Under the pieces are notes generated by a model. The model was not told where the DNA came from, ran no database searches, and worked only from the letters and a program-made list of their open reading frames with translations. The position numbers and the translations under genes are program-made. DNA of 64,000 nt, from assembly GCF_947502445.1 (NCBI RefSeq), contig NZ_CANMZW010000003.1, forward strand, positions 124,001-188,000, in the 5' to 3' direction. This document shows, one piece after another, positions 18,148 through 26,728 of this stretch. Numbering within the stretch: the first letter of the stretch is position 1; the number at the start of each line of letters is the position of its first letter. This DNA is from an uncultured Brevibacillus sp. Its GTDB lineage: Bacteria; Bacillota; Bacilli; Brevibacillales; Brevibacillaceae.

Positions 18148-18918
18148 CTATACCGCCCCGTAGCGACGAGCTCGGCCTTGGTACTCCACAATCGCTTGAT
18201 AAAAGTGTTCACGGGTAAAATCAGGCCAAAGAACGTCCGTAAACCACAATTCCGTGTAGGCCAATTGCCATAGCATGAAGTTGCTTAAGCGAATCTCTCC
18301 ACTCGTGCGAATCAAGAGGTCAGGGTCGGGAATATCGCTTGTGTACAGGTAGCGGGAAATGACTTCTTCATCGAATTTCTCAGGGTCGAGTTCGCCCGCT
18401 TTTACTTGGGACGCCATCATCGAAAATGCTTTAACTATTTCGTCGCGGCCTCCGTAGTTCAAGGCAAAATTTAGTTGCAGACCAGTATTGTTTAGAGTGC
18501 GCTCTTCTGCTTCAGTTAACGCTTTTAACGTGTGCTTCGGTAATTCGTCCTTGCTCCCTAACATACGAATTCGCACGTTTCGTTCAATTAATTCTTTTAA
18601 TTCTGTCGACAGAAATTCCTGCGGAAGCTTCATGAGAAAATCAACTTCGTCTCTTGGACGCTTCCAGTTTTCGGTAGAAAAAGCATACATGGTCACATAG
18701 CCAACTCCTAGATCGTCAGCAACCTTGACCACTTCTTTTACTGTTTTCATTCCTGCCCGATGCCCGGCGACCCGGGGTAAATTGCGCATATTGGCCCAAC
18801 GACCGTTCCCGTCCATAATAATCGCAACGTGTTGCGGAATTTTTCCGGTACGATCCAATTCTTCTGGTACTGGTTGATTCTCTTTGCGGGCCCATTTGCG
18901 CGCCAGATGTTCTAACAT
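18148..18918 (-). CDS. uppS: Undecaprenyl diphosphate synthase (isoprenyl transferase)
   Basis: UppS condenses FPP with eight IPP units in cis to make the C55 lipid carrier for cell wall synthesis. The 256-residue product carries the P-loop-like HVAIIMDGNGRWA with the catalytic Asp, GHRAGMKTVKEVV, FALNYGGRDEIV, and the C-terminal IRTSGEIRLSNFMLWQ and WPDF elements. GGGGGAA precedes the ATG. A strong hairpin without a U tract lies between frr and this gene. Confidence 0.97.
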   Translation of the reverse strand: MLEHLARKWARKENQPVPEELDRTGKIPQHVAIIMDGNGRWANMRNLPRVAGHRAGMKTVKEVVKVADDLGVGYVTMYAFSTENWKRPRDEVDFLMKLPQEFLSTELKELIERNVRIRMLGSKDELPKHTLKALTEAEERTLNNTGLQLNFALNYGGRDEIVKAFSMMASQVKAGELDPEKFDEEVISRYLYTSDIPDPDLLIRTSGEIRLSNFMLWQLAYTELWFTDVLWPDFTREHFYQAIVEYQGRARRYGAV

Positions 18919-18953
18919 AAAGTGTTCCCCCGTAATGAGAGATATAGACGTAC

Positions 18954-18975
18954 ATCCCCCTCACCAGAGGGGGAT
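18954..18975 (-). other. Strong intercistronic hairpin between frr and uppS
   Basis: ATCCCCCTC and GAGGGGGAT form a perfect 9-bp, GC-rich stem with a four-base loop just after the frr stop. No U tract follows, so it is probably an mRNA-stabilising or processing structure and not a terminator. Confidence 0.6.
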
Positions 18976-18984
18976 AACCATGTG

Positions 18985-19542
18985 TTACACTTCCAAGATG
19001 TCTTTCTCTTTATCCTTAACGATCTTATCGACTTCTGCGATGAATTTATCTGTTGTCTTTTGGATGCTTTCTTGATGGCGGCGAGATTCGTCCTCGGAAA
19101 TGGTCGCAGCCTTTTCCAATTTCTTAATGTCGTCGTTAGCATCGCGACGGATGTTGCGAATGGCAACCTTGCTGTCTTCTCCGCTTTTGCCTGCTAATTT
19201 AACCAAATCTTTACGGCGTTCTTCTGTCAGCGGCGGAATAACCAAGCGGATGATCACGCCATCGTTAGAAGGGGAAATACCGAGATCGGACTGTTGCAGA
19301 GCACGATCGATTTCTTTTAACGCTGCTTTGTCCCATGGTTGAATGGTCAACATACGAGGCTCAGGAACGCTGATGTTAGCTAGCTGGCTAATTGGTGTTG
19401 GTGAACCATAGTAGTCAACCATTACACGATCGAGCATAGCTGGGTTTGCACGACCAGCACGGAGGCTGGAAAGGTCTTTTTTCAAAGTAGCGATCGCTTT
19501 GTTCATGCGATCTTCCATGTCTTTAAGCACAGATTGTGGCAT
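18985..19542 (-). CDS. frr: Ribosome recycling factor
   Basis: Frr splits post-termination ribosomes together with EF-G. The 185-residue protein shows the family segments LRAGRANPAMLDRV, YYGSPTPISQLANISVPEPR, PWDKAALKEIDRA, and the long C-terminal helix with VAIRNIRRDANDDIKKLEK. Its ATG follows the pyrH stop by two bases, with GGGGGAA overlapping the pyrH end. Confidence 0.98.
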   Translation of the reverse strand: MPQSVLKDMEDRMNKAIATLKKDLSSLRAGRANPAMLDRVMVDYYGSPTPISQLANISVPEPRMLTIQPWDKAALKEIDRALQQSDLGISPSNDGVIIRLVIPPLTEERRKDLVKLAGKSGEDSKVAIRNIRRDANDDIKKLEKAATISEDESRRHQESIQKTTDKFIAEVDKIVKDKEKDILEV

Positions 19543-19544
19543 GA

Positions 19545-20297
<753 letters not shown>

Positions 20298-20354
20298 CTA
20301 TTACCTGTGTGCAATCCTTCTTGGGCGTATACGCACACTTGCTTTTTACATGCA

Positions 20355-20415
20355 GAGAGTTTCACATGGTGTGAAACTCTCGTTTTGAAAATAGGGAACA
20401 CGGAGTGTTCCCTAT
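20355..20415 (-). terminator. Tandem hairpins between tsf and pyrH
   Basis: Two perfect inverted repeats follow the tsf stop on the minus strand: ATAGGGAACA with TGTTCCCTAT (20391-20415), followed by TTTTC, and GAGAGTTTCACA with TGTGAAACTCTC (20355-20381), with no U tract. The first could be a leaky terminator; the second looks like a stability or processing hairpin. No convincing pyrH promoter is visible after them, so some read-through from tsf is likely. Confidence 0.55.
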
Positions 20416-20424
20416 AAGTCAATA

Positions 20425-21312
20425 TTATTGCTTATTTACTTGCGCCATAACTTCAGCTGCGAAGTCTTCTTGCTTCTTCTCGATTCCTTCGCCGACTTGG
20501 AAGCGAGCGAATTCTTTCAGGCTTGCACCCGCTTCTTTCAACAGAGCGGATACTTTTTTGTCTGGATCTTTTACGAATGGTTGCTCAACCAGTACGTATT
20601 CTTCGAAGAATTTGGAGAGACGACCTTCCACCATTTTTTCAACGATGTTTGCAGGCTTGCCTTCAGCCAGTGCTTGGTTCTTCAGAACTTCGCGCTCGCG
20701 CTCAATCTCATCAGCAGAAACTTCTTCACGATTTGCGAAGCGTGGGTTGGACGCTGCTGCGTGCATTCCCAAGTCTCTAGCCATAGCTTCGTCTTGCGTA
20801 CCTTCCAAAGTTACGAGAACACCGATTCTTCCACCCATGTGCAGGTAAGCACCGAATACGCCAGCATCTGTTTTCTCGGAAAGAGCGAAACGACGGAAGG
20901 AAATGTTTTCTCCGATTGTGGAGATTTTTTCGTTGATGACATGGGCGAGAGTCTCGCCAGCACCTTTGAACGGTTGCTCCAGAGCTTCCTCTACAGTTGC
21001 AGGACGCTGGGAAACTACGTGCTCAGCGATATCTTTAACAAGTGTTTGGAACTCAGGGTTTTTCCCAACGAAGTCAGTCTCGCAGTTAACTTCTACTACA
21101 GCTGCTACGTTACCAGCAACTGCTGTTGCTGTCAGACCTTCTGCCGCAATACGACCGGATTTTTTCGCTGCTTTTGCAATTCCGCGTTCACGGAGCAAGT
21201 CAATTGCCTTTTCCATATCTCCGCCAGTTTCTTCCAGCGCGCGTTTGCAATCCATCATTCCTGCGCCTGTACGCTCACGCAGTTCTTTAACCGATTGTGC
21301 ACTAATTGCCAT
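20425..21312 (-). CDS. tsf: Elongation factor Ts
   Basis: EF-Ts exchanges GDP for GTP on EF-Tu. The 295-residue protein begins with the UBA-like [20 protein letters not shown], followed by the core with [15 protein letters not shown] and the dimerisation/core repeats ending [23 protein letters not shown] precedes the ATG. It is separated from rpsB by 259 bases that hold a terminator, a structured segment and a sigma-A promoter. Confidence 0.98.
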   Translation of the reverse strand: MAISAQSVKELRERTGAGMMDCKRALEETGGDMEKAIDLLRERGIAKAAKKSGRIAAEGLTATAVAGNVAAVVEVNCETDFVGKNPEFQTLVKDIAEHVVSQRPATVEEALEQPFKGAGETLAHVINEKISTIGENISFRRFALSEKTDAGVFGAYLHMGGRIGVLVTLEGTQDEAMARDLGMHAAASNPRFANREEVSADEIEREREVLKNQALAEGKPANIVEKMVEGRLSKFFEEYVLVEQPFVKDPDKKVSALLKEAGASLKEFARFQVGEGIEKKQEDFAAEVMAQVNKQ

Positions 21313-21345
21313 TTGGTTAAACCTCCTAAGGAAAGTTACGATCTC

Positions 21346-21375
21346 ATTATAATGTACTTGGAAGCCATCTGTTAA
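21346..21375 (-). promoter_or_regulatory. Sigma-A promoter for tsf
   Basis: Minus strand: -35 TTAACA (21370-21375), 18-base spacer, -10 TATAAT (21346-21351). The start would fall about 25-30 bases before the tsf ATG, just ahead of its AGGAGG. Because the upstream hairpin ends rpsB transcription, this promoter probably drives tsf. Confidence 0.65.
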
Positions 21376-21389
21376 GATAACGTTTCTAC

Positions 21390-21490
21390 AACCTTATTCT
21401 TTGCTGAATACGAAGAAGGATTCTCCCCGTGTTCAGTAGAACTCTAGCTTCACCATGACTATGGTAATGCCTAGGCTGCGTTTATACTAG
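21390..21490 (-). other. Structured segment in the rpsB-tsf intergenic region
   Basis: Between the rpsB terminator and the tsf promoter lie several inverted repeats on the minus strand: ACCATAGTCATGGT, flanking CTAG repeats, and TGAACACG with CGTATTCA (one mismatch). The order TATAAACGC, hairpin, CTAGAG loosely recalls the elements before nusA and polC, but without the exact core. It sits upstream of the tsf promoter, so it would be transcribed only in rpsB read-through RNA. Confidence 0.35.
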
Positions 21491-21518
21491 ATAAGATATT
21501 GTGAATTCCTATCTGTAC

Positions 21519-21560
21519 AAAAAAAGGTGGACAAGGGTTCTGACACCCTCAGTCCACCCT
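21519..21560 (-). terminator. rpsB terminator
   Basis: On the minus strand GGTGGAC and GTCCACC (21526-21532 with 21552-21558) form a stem with an inner AGGGT/ACCCT pairing, followed by seven T residues. It begins 12 bases after the rpsB stop and is a textbook intrinsic terminator. Confidence 0.85.
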
Positions 21561-21571
21561 TTTACACTTGC

Positions 21572-22288
21572 TTACGCAGTTGTTGTTGTAGTTGCTTGTT
21601 GCTCTGTACCTTGGTTGCCTTCTTGCAGAGCATCTGCCATTTTCGCAGTCAAAAGCTTAACTGCGCGGATAGCGTCATCGTTACCTGGGATCACGTAGTC
21701 GATCTCATCTGGATCGCAGTTCGTGTCAACAATTGCAACGATTGGGATACCCAATTTACGAGCTTCTGCAACAGCGATACGCTCTTTACGAGGATCGATG
21801 ATGAACAGAGCATCTGGAAGTTTATCCATATGAGCGATACCGCCCAAGAATTTCTCCAAGCGATCCATTTCTTTGCGAAGAACGATTACTTCTTTCTTCG
21901 GCAATACTTCGAAAGTACCGTCTTGTTCCATACGTTTCAGATCAGCCAAGCGACCTGTACGTTTTTTGATGGTGCTGAAGTTAGTCAAAGTACCACCCAA
22001 CCAACGTTGGTTGATAAAGTAGTGCCCAGTGCGTTCAGCTTCATCTTTAACGGATTCTTGTGCTTGTTTCTTCGTACCTACGAAGAGCACTTTACCGCCG
22101 TCTTGAGCGAGTTCACGTACGAAGTTGTACGCTTCCTCTACTTTTTTAACGGTTTTTTGCAGGTCGATAATGTAGATTCCGTTACGTTCGGTGAAGATAT
22201 AGCGAGCCATTTTCGGGTTCCAGCGACGAGTTTGGTGACCAAAGTGTACACCAGCTTCGAGCAACTGTTTCATCGAAATTACTGCCAT
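21572..22288 (-). CDS. rpsB: 30S ribosomal protein S2
   Basis: S2 binds late to the 30S subunit and is needed with S1-type proteins for mRNA binding. The 238-residue product shows [56 protein letters not shown] and [32 protein letters not shown] precedes the ATG. It has its own promoter behind the fla/che terminator and a 130-base leader. Confidence 0.98.
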   Translation of the reverse strand: MAVISMKQLLEAGVHFGHQTRRWNPKMARYIFTERNGIYIIDLQKTVKKVEEAYNFVRELAQDGGKVLFVGTKKQAQESVKDEAERTGHYFINQRWLGGTLTNFSTIKKRTGRLADLKRMEQDGTFEVLPKKEVIVLRKEMDRLEKFLGGIAHMDKLPDALFIIDPRKERIAVAEARKLGIPIVAIVDTNCDPDEIDYVIPGNDDAIRAVKLLTAKMADALQEGNQGTEQQATTTTTA

Positions 22289-22416
22289 ATTTCACACCTC
22301 CTTCAAAAATGGTTTTTGTGATGCCTACCTCCGTCACACCGCATGTTCCAAGCAATTCTGCCAGTGGCAGCACCGTTGCCGGAATTGGTGGACGTGCGAT
22401 TTCAACACCGTTAATG

Positions 22417-22445
22417 AATATATCATACGGGACTTTCAATTGCAA
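22417..22445 (-). promoter_or_regulatory. Sigma-A promoter for rpsB
   Basis: Minus strand: -35 TTGCAA (22440-22445), 17-base spacer, -10 TATATT (22417-22422). It lies just past the fla/che terminator. The leader from about 22410 to the ATG contains short inverted repeats (for example CTGCCA/TGGCAG), a possible site for autogenous control. Confidence 0.55.
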
Positions 22446-22467
22446 CAAACAAATACCATTTTTTTCG

Positions 22468-22500
22468 CAAAAAAACTCCGCCTTATTTCTTTGGCGGAGT
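22468..22500 (-). terminator. Terminator of the fla/che operon
   Basis: ACTCCGCC and GGCGGAGT (22493-22500 with 22475-22482) form a perfect 8-bp stem followed by seven T residues. The upstream arm lies in the last codons of the final gene (Thr-Pro-Pro), so the stop codon falls in the loop. Confidence 0.9.
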
Positions 22501-23151
22501 AGTTATCAGCTTCGCGATATCCGCTTCCGTGGCCGATTCGCTCACTTCATATGTACCTACACGAATTCGATTCAGCTTGTTTTGGGACCGCAGCTGATCA
22601 ACGAATTTATTGTCTGCGGGGAGAATTCCTTCATCCACGAGAATACGAGCTACCTGCTCGGCAGTTGCCTTATACGGAACAGTAAACGAAACCTTTTTTT
22701 CCGTTTTAGGGGGTTCTACAACGGGAGCTGCAGGAGATTGTGTTGGCGTAGGAGCCGATGCACCCGTCAAAGAAGTCGACTGCGCAGGCGGCTGCGTCGT
22801 AGCCTGGTCAATAGCACTTGGAGCCTCAGGCGCCGCTGTTTGTCCTACAATCGTCTTTTGCGGCGCATTCGGAGAATTTGTCTCCGGCTTCGTTGTTTGC
22901 CCGGGCGCAGGCGGCTGCGGCGCTTTTGGAGCTGTAGGGGCTGGCTTTACATTCACTTTCTTTTCCTGCTGCCACTGCTCATACTCATCAGGCGCAAGGA
23001 TGACCATCTGCATTTCTTCTGCCGATTTCTTGATTTGTTCCTTAGTGATAACAGGGGGTGGCTCTACTTCTCGCGATACAAGCATACCAAGAACGGAGGT
23101 TGCGACTAGCAGACCAGCACCAAAACCGAACAACAGTTCCTTTTTATTCAT
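22483..23151 (-). CDS. Pro-rich membrane-anchored protein with MltG/YceG LysM-like domain only
   Basis: The 222-residue product has an N-terminal membrane segment (about 5-25), an extracytoplasmic linker rich in Pro, Ala, Thr and Gln (about 60-150), and a C-terminal 65-residue domain beginning VSFTVPYKATAEQVARIL, resembling the LysM-like subdomain of endolytic transglycosylase MltG. The MltG catalytic domain with its Glu is absent, so enzymatic activity is unlikely; peptidoglycan contact is an inference. ATG 23151 is preferred because GAGG lies upstream and the overlap with the previous gene is only 8 bases (ATGAATAA). It is the last fla/che gene. Confidence 0.75.
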   Translation of the reverse strand: MNKKELLFGFGAGLLVATSVLGMLVSREVEPPPVITKEQIKKSAEEMQMVILAPDEYEQWQQEKKVNVKPAPTAPKAPQPPAPGQTTKPETNSPNAPQKTIVGQTAAPEAPSAIDQATTQPPAQSTSLTGASAPTPTQSPAAPVVEPPKTEKKVSFTVPYKATAEQVARILVDEGILPADNKFVDQLRSQNKLNRIRVGTYEVSESATEADIAKLITTPPKK

Positions 23152-23656
23152 CTGCTTGACCTCTTTCATTCTTGGCTGCCAATGAAAAGATCAGTTCGAT
23201 TTCACCGCGTCCCGCTCCAAGCCGTTTGGCGATTTCATCATAGGTAAGTCCCTCTTTGGCGAGCTCAAAGGCGCGTCGGTAGCGTTCCCGAAGTGCGAGC
23301 ATGTCTACCTCGGTGACTGACTCCTTGGGCAAGGACGTAACTTTTACTTCTGTTGTTTCTACGATTGGTAGTCGCTCTTTCGCTTGGATTTCTAACTGCT
23401 CGACACGTTTTCGAAGCTGCTGTACTTCTTGCAATAAATCCGCCCGGGTATCTTGAACATCAGCAGACAACCGCTCATTTTCCTGTTTCAGTTGCCTGCT
23501 GATCTTTTGCAAGCTCTTTTCCAGCTCTGCTTTTTCAGTTGTGCGAACCGTTTGCTTGGCAGAATCGGAATCAATAGGTGACTTCCTCTTGATAAACAAG
23601 GCAAGTATCATGCTAATGACTCCAGCTCCAATTAGGATGGGGTACACTACTTCCAT
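23144..23656 (-). CDS. swrB: SwrB/YlxL-like protein (membrane anchor, coiled coil, HTH-like C-terminus)
   Basis: The 170-residue product has one N-terminal membrane segment, a long coiled coil (about 45-100) and a C-terminal helix-turn-helix-like segment, EGLTYDEIAKRLGAGRGEIELI. This layout and the place downstream of sigD match B. subtilis SwrB, which promotes flagellar switch/export assembly and full sigma-D activity during swarming. Sequence identity is visibly low outside the C-terminus, so equivalence is inferred from architecture and synteny. ATG 23656 fits AAGGTG upstream; a GTG at 23665 is the alternative. Confidence 0.7.
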   Translation of the reverse strand: MEVVYPILIGAGVISMILALFIKRKSPIDSDSAKQTVRTTEKAELEKSLQKISRQLKQENERLSADVQDTRADLLQEVQQLRKRVEQLEIQAKERLPIVETTEVKVTSLPKESVTEVDMLALRERYRRAFELAKEGLTYDEIAKRLGAGRGEIELIFSLAAKNERGQADE

Positions 23657-23698
23657 GTTGGTCACCTTAATTTCTGGCTTATCTTTTCCTATCCTACA

Positions 23699-24043
23699 TT
23701 ATAACGATATATCAATAAAACGTCCGCGTAACGGGTCTCTCATCGACACGGCTGAAGTAGAAGATGTGCTTTCACCTGAACCAGCTTCCCTCTCCTCCTC
23801 TGAAGAAGAGGCTGATTGTTCGAAACCATCCTTGCCTTGTCTTTGCTCCCGCTCGCGAATCTGATTTTTCTCTGTATGTTCCACATCATGTGGCCGCTGT
23901 CGCAAATGCTCATCCAATTCTCTTCGTTGGTTAATCATGGATTGCTGCTCATGCATGGTGCGCTGCTGTTGTTGCTCTTGTACACGCGTGACTTCTAGGG
24001 TACGGGGCAAAGCAACCTGTAATTCGACCGTTCTCAAGCTCAT
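23699..24043 (-). CDS. Conserved unknown, highly charged 114-residue protein of the fla/che tail
   Basis: I do not recognise this protein. It is cytosolic, hydrophilic and predicted largely helical or disordered: a Gln/Glu/Arg-rich middle (about 20-75), a Ser/Glu-rich stretch (about 76-97), and a less polar C-terminus MRDPLRGRFIDISL that could be a short binding motif. GAGAGGTG seven bases before the ATG supports translation. It lies between the DUF342 gene and the SwrB-like gene, so a role in motility is possible but untested. Confidence 0.65.
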   Translation of the reverse strand: MSLRTVELQVALPRTLEVTRVQEQQQQRTMHEQQSMINQRRELDEHLRQRPHDVEHTEKNQIREREQRQGKDGFEQSASSSEEEREAGSGESTSSTSAVSMRDPLRGRFIDISL

Positions 24044-24088
24044 CAGGCTACACCTCTCTTCTCCACAATTCTATCACTAGATCGCTTA

Positions 24089-25504
24089 TTAAAGGAGGGT
24101 AGTGCTGCTAATTTCTCCGTCAATCACCATGAAACGTGTACGCGCATACTCATGCTTGATAAAGTGAACAAGCCTGCCAAACGTCATTTTGATCCCGGGA
24201 TACATGACGTGATAAGCGTCAATCGCTGCGGGACCTTCTCCTAACAATTCGGCTTCCACATCTTTTTTACGGGATTCCAGTGCCTTACTCTCTTTTTCAA
24301 GTACCAAACGTGTGTTTGTTAGCCTGATTTGCATAACTCGTTTATCAGGCGGCAGTTCTCCGGCTACCTGCATAATTTGATTGAGCACGCCTAAGCCCTG
24401 ATCGGTTTTACGCAAATTTTCATATACGTCTTGCAATTCTTTTTGCAGGGCGGCAAGTTCTTGACGCAGCTCCGGCTTGACCCCAACCTCTAGTACTGTT
24501 GGAGTCGCACTGTTGTTGCCAAAAATGCGCGCTCCGATTTTCTCCCCGGCTTGCAATACACCACCGATAATAATACCCTTTGCGCCCTTGCATATAATTT
24601 GCTTACCTGCACGAACCGAGGAGAACATAATACTTTGTGAAACCAACACTTGATTTCCTGCGGTTACATTTGCGTTTTGGATAAAGGAGGTACGAATATC
24701 ATGACCAGCAATGATAGAGCCCTTATCTTGGGCTACGATTCCACTCTTAATCTCAATGGACCCTCCAGCATCTAGTTCTGCGCCTTCCACACTGCCCAGG
24801 ACACGGATATCCCCAGATGCTTTCACACGAAATCCATTTAATACGTTCCCACGAATGACCACCGTTCCCACAAAATCGATATTACCGACGCCAAAATCCA
24901 CATCCCCGTTTACTTCAAACACAGGAAATACATTCATCTTTTCTTGGTCAGTAAATGAAACCTGCCCATCCATCGCTGCATAGATCATGGTTCGTTCTTG
25001 ATTCTGCACCACATTTTTTCCAGGCTTCAATCTAGATTCCTTGCCGGCTTTGGGAGCGATGGGCTCTCCGGTAACTGTTTTCCCTGGCTGACCTTGACCA
25101 GCCGGGATTTTTTTCGCCAACAACTGCCCTTTGACTACGTTCGGTATACTTGTCACATTGTAAAAATCTACGCGACCATCCTCCAGCTCTTTTGGACCGT
25201 TCCCTTCCTGAATGGTTTTTACGTATGGATACTCAACATATCCATCTTCTCCAACCACTGGAGGGGTACCTGTAGCAATCGTTATATAGGCATTAGCAAA
25301 ATTCGCCGGTGTCGTACAGATTGCTTGAACGATTTCGTTTTTTATGCCGAAGCTCACTTTCTGCGTTTGAAGTGCATGGAGCACGTCACTTTCCATAACC
25401 ACGATCTGATCAAGCTCAGTTTCATCCACTTTTAGAATGATTTCTGCTTCCAGCTTATCAGCGGACAGTTTGACCTCAAAACGATAATTACCGATCCGTT
25501 CCAT
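24089..25504 (-). CDS. DUF342 (FapA family) protein
   Basis: This 471-residue protein belongs to the DUF342/FapA family, named for a Vibrio protein that affects FlhF/flagellar assembly at the pole. The N-terminal third carries the family domain, followed by a stretch of right-handed beta-helix repeats (VDFGVGNIDFVGTVVIRGNV; SGDIRVLGSVEGAELDAGG; GAKGIIIGGVLQAGEKIGAR) of polymer-forming type, then a C-terminal coiled coil. The start is ATG 25504 or the adjacent 25507, with GAGAGGGG upstream; an earlier ATG overlaps sigD. It is encoded directly after sigD. Confidence 0.85.
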   Translation of the reverse strand: MERIGNYRFEVKLSADKLEAEIILKVDETELDQIVVMESDVLHALQTQKVSFGIKNEIVQAICTTPANFANAYITIATGTPPVVGEDGYVEYPYVKTIQEGNGPKELEDGRVDFYNVTSIPNVVKGQLLAKKIPAGQGQPGKTVTGEPIAPKAGKESRLKPGKNVVQNQERTMIYAAMDGQVSFTDQEKMNVFPVFEVNGDVDFGVGNIDFVGTVVIRGNVLNGFRVKASGDIRVLGSVEGAELDAGGSIEIKSGIVAQDKGSIIAGHDIRTSFIQNANVTAGNQVLVSQSIMFSSVRAGKQIICKGAKGIIIGGVLQAGEKIGARIFGNNSATPTVLEVGVKPELRQELAALQKELQDVYENLRKTDQGLGVLNQIMQVAGELPPDKRVMQIRLTNTRLVLEKESKALESRKKDVEAELLGEGPAAIDAYHVMYPGIKMTFGRLVHFIKHEYARTRFMVIDGEISSTTLL

Positions 25505-25539
25505 CATCCTACCCCTCTCAAGATTGGGTAATGTCGTAC

Positions 25540-26328
25540 CTACATCAATTGCGTCTTCCATCTAGATAAAGCAGAACGAAGACGGAATAGAGCCTTGGAA
25601 TGAAGTTGTGAAATACGTGATGGCGACAGGCTCATGATTTCAGCGATTTCCGATAATGTCATTTCTTCAAAGTAGAACAACGAAACGACAAGACGTTCTT
25701 TTTCAGGAAGCTTATCAATAACCGTAACCAGCACTTCCTTTAAACTAGTTACCTCTGCAACTGTTTCCGGACGTGGTGTTATGTCATCGACAATGTAGGA
25801 ATGTCGAGCCGTTTTTTGTTCATCTTCGTCACCAACTGCTTCATCTATAGAGACCATAGAAGCAAGGGACGTTTCCAAAAATACTTGCTGCAGATCTTTC
25901 TCGCTTATCCCGAGATAATTGGAAACTTCTCGATCGGTTGGCATACGTAGCATTTGCTGTTCCAAAGTGGTGTACGCTTCTTCGATTTTTTTAGCCTTGT
26001 CCCGCACTGTCCGAGGAATCCAGTCATTCTCGCGCAGACCGTCAATCATTGCTCCACGGATACGCCACATCGCATACGTTTCGAATTGTAGTCCCCTTGT
26101 ATGATCAAACTTGGCTAAAGCATCTAAGAGACCAAAACGGCCGTAGCTAATCAAGTCATCCTTATCTACATTTGCAGGTAAGTTAATCGCCAATCGATTC
26201 GCTACCTTGTCAACCAGCGGTAAAAAGCGTGTGATCAAATCGACTTCCGCCTCGCGACTGCCTTCTTGCTTCCACATAACCCATTTATCAAATTCTTTTG
26301 TTTTCTCTTGACTTGTTAGCCGTGCCAC
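25540..26328 (-). CDS. sigD: Flagellar RNA polymerase sigma factor SigD (sigma-28/FliA)
   Basis: SigD directs transcription of late flagellar, chemotaxis and autolysin genes. The 262-residue protein shows region 2 (VDKDDLISYGRFGLLDALAKFD and FETYAMWRIRGAMIDGLRENDW), region 3, and region 4 with LPEKERLVVSLFYFEEMTLSEIAEIMSLSPSRISQLHSKAL. The start is GTG, with GGTG upstream. It is near the end of the fla/che operon, where its distance from the promoter limits expression in B. subtilis. Confidence 0.97.
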   Translation of the reverse strand: MARLTSQEKTKEFDKWVMWKQEGSREAEVDLITRFLPLVDKVANRLAINLPANVDKDDLISYGRFGLLDALAKFDHTRGLQFETYAMWRIRGAMIDGLRENDWIPRTVRDKAKKIEEAYTTLEQQMLRMPTDREVSNYLGISEKDLQQVFLETSLASMVSIDEAVGDEDEQKTARHSYIVDDITPRPETVAEVTSLKEVLVTVIDKLPEKERLVVSLFYFEEMTLSEIAEIMSLSPSRISQLHSKALFRLRSALSRWKTQLM

Positions 26329-26344
26329 GATTAGTCACCAACCT

Positions 26345-26725
26345 TTACTCATCTGATAAGCGTCTAACGACCTCTGCAACGGTGGTGGGATCCTCAGTTG
26401 GTTGAATCCTCTCCATCTTGGACAAGGAAAGTGGGGAGAACGATTCCTCCAGATCCTCCTGCTTTGGATCCTTCTGGGAATTTTCCAGAGAAGCAACTGG
26501 CTCCCCTGACACGGCTTCCCCTGTTTCACCAACTGGACTCGCGGATGTATGCGTGATTTTTGCAATCACCCAACGGATTGGAAATGCCGCGAGGAAAAAT
26601 ACGACGAAGGCAATGCCAGCTCGTACGAACGAGACTAACCAAACATTACCTGCTCCTGCTGCAAGCAACGTCACGATAAATGCAAGCAATCCCAAGCCTA
26701 AATTAATCCAAATGGTTCCCAGCAT
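26345..26725 (-). CDS. Conserved unknown membrane protein between cheD and sigD
   Basis: The 126-residue product has two N-terminal hydrophobic segments (about 5-25 and 29-55), then a charged tail ending in a compact helix, TTVAEVVRRLSDE. I do not recognise a named family. It starts three bases after cheD, with AAGGAAG upstream, and ends 17 bases before sigD, so it is co-transcribed with both. Confidence 0.7.
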   Translation of the reverse strand: MLGTIWINLGLGLLAFIVTLLAAGAGNVWLVSFVRAGIAFVVFFLAAFPIRWVIAKITHTSASPVGETGEAVSGEPVASLENSQKDPKQEDLEESFSPLSLSKMERIQPTEDPTTVAEVVRRLSDE

Positions 26726-26728
26726 ACT

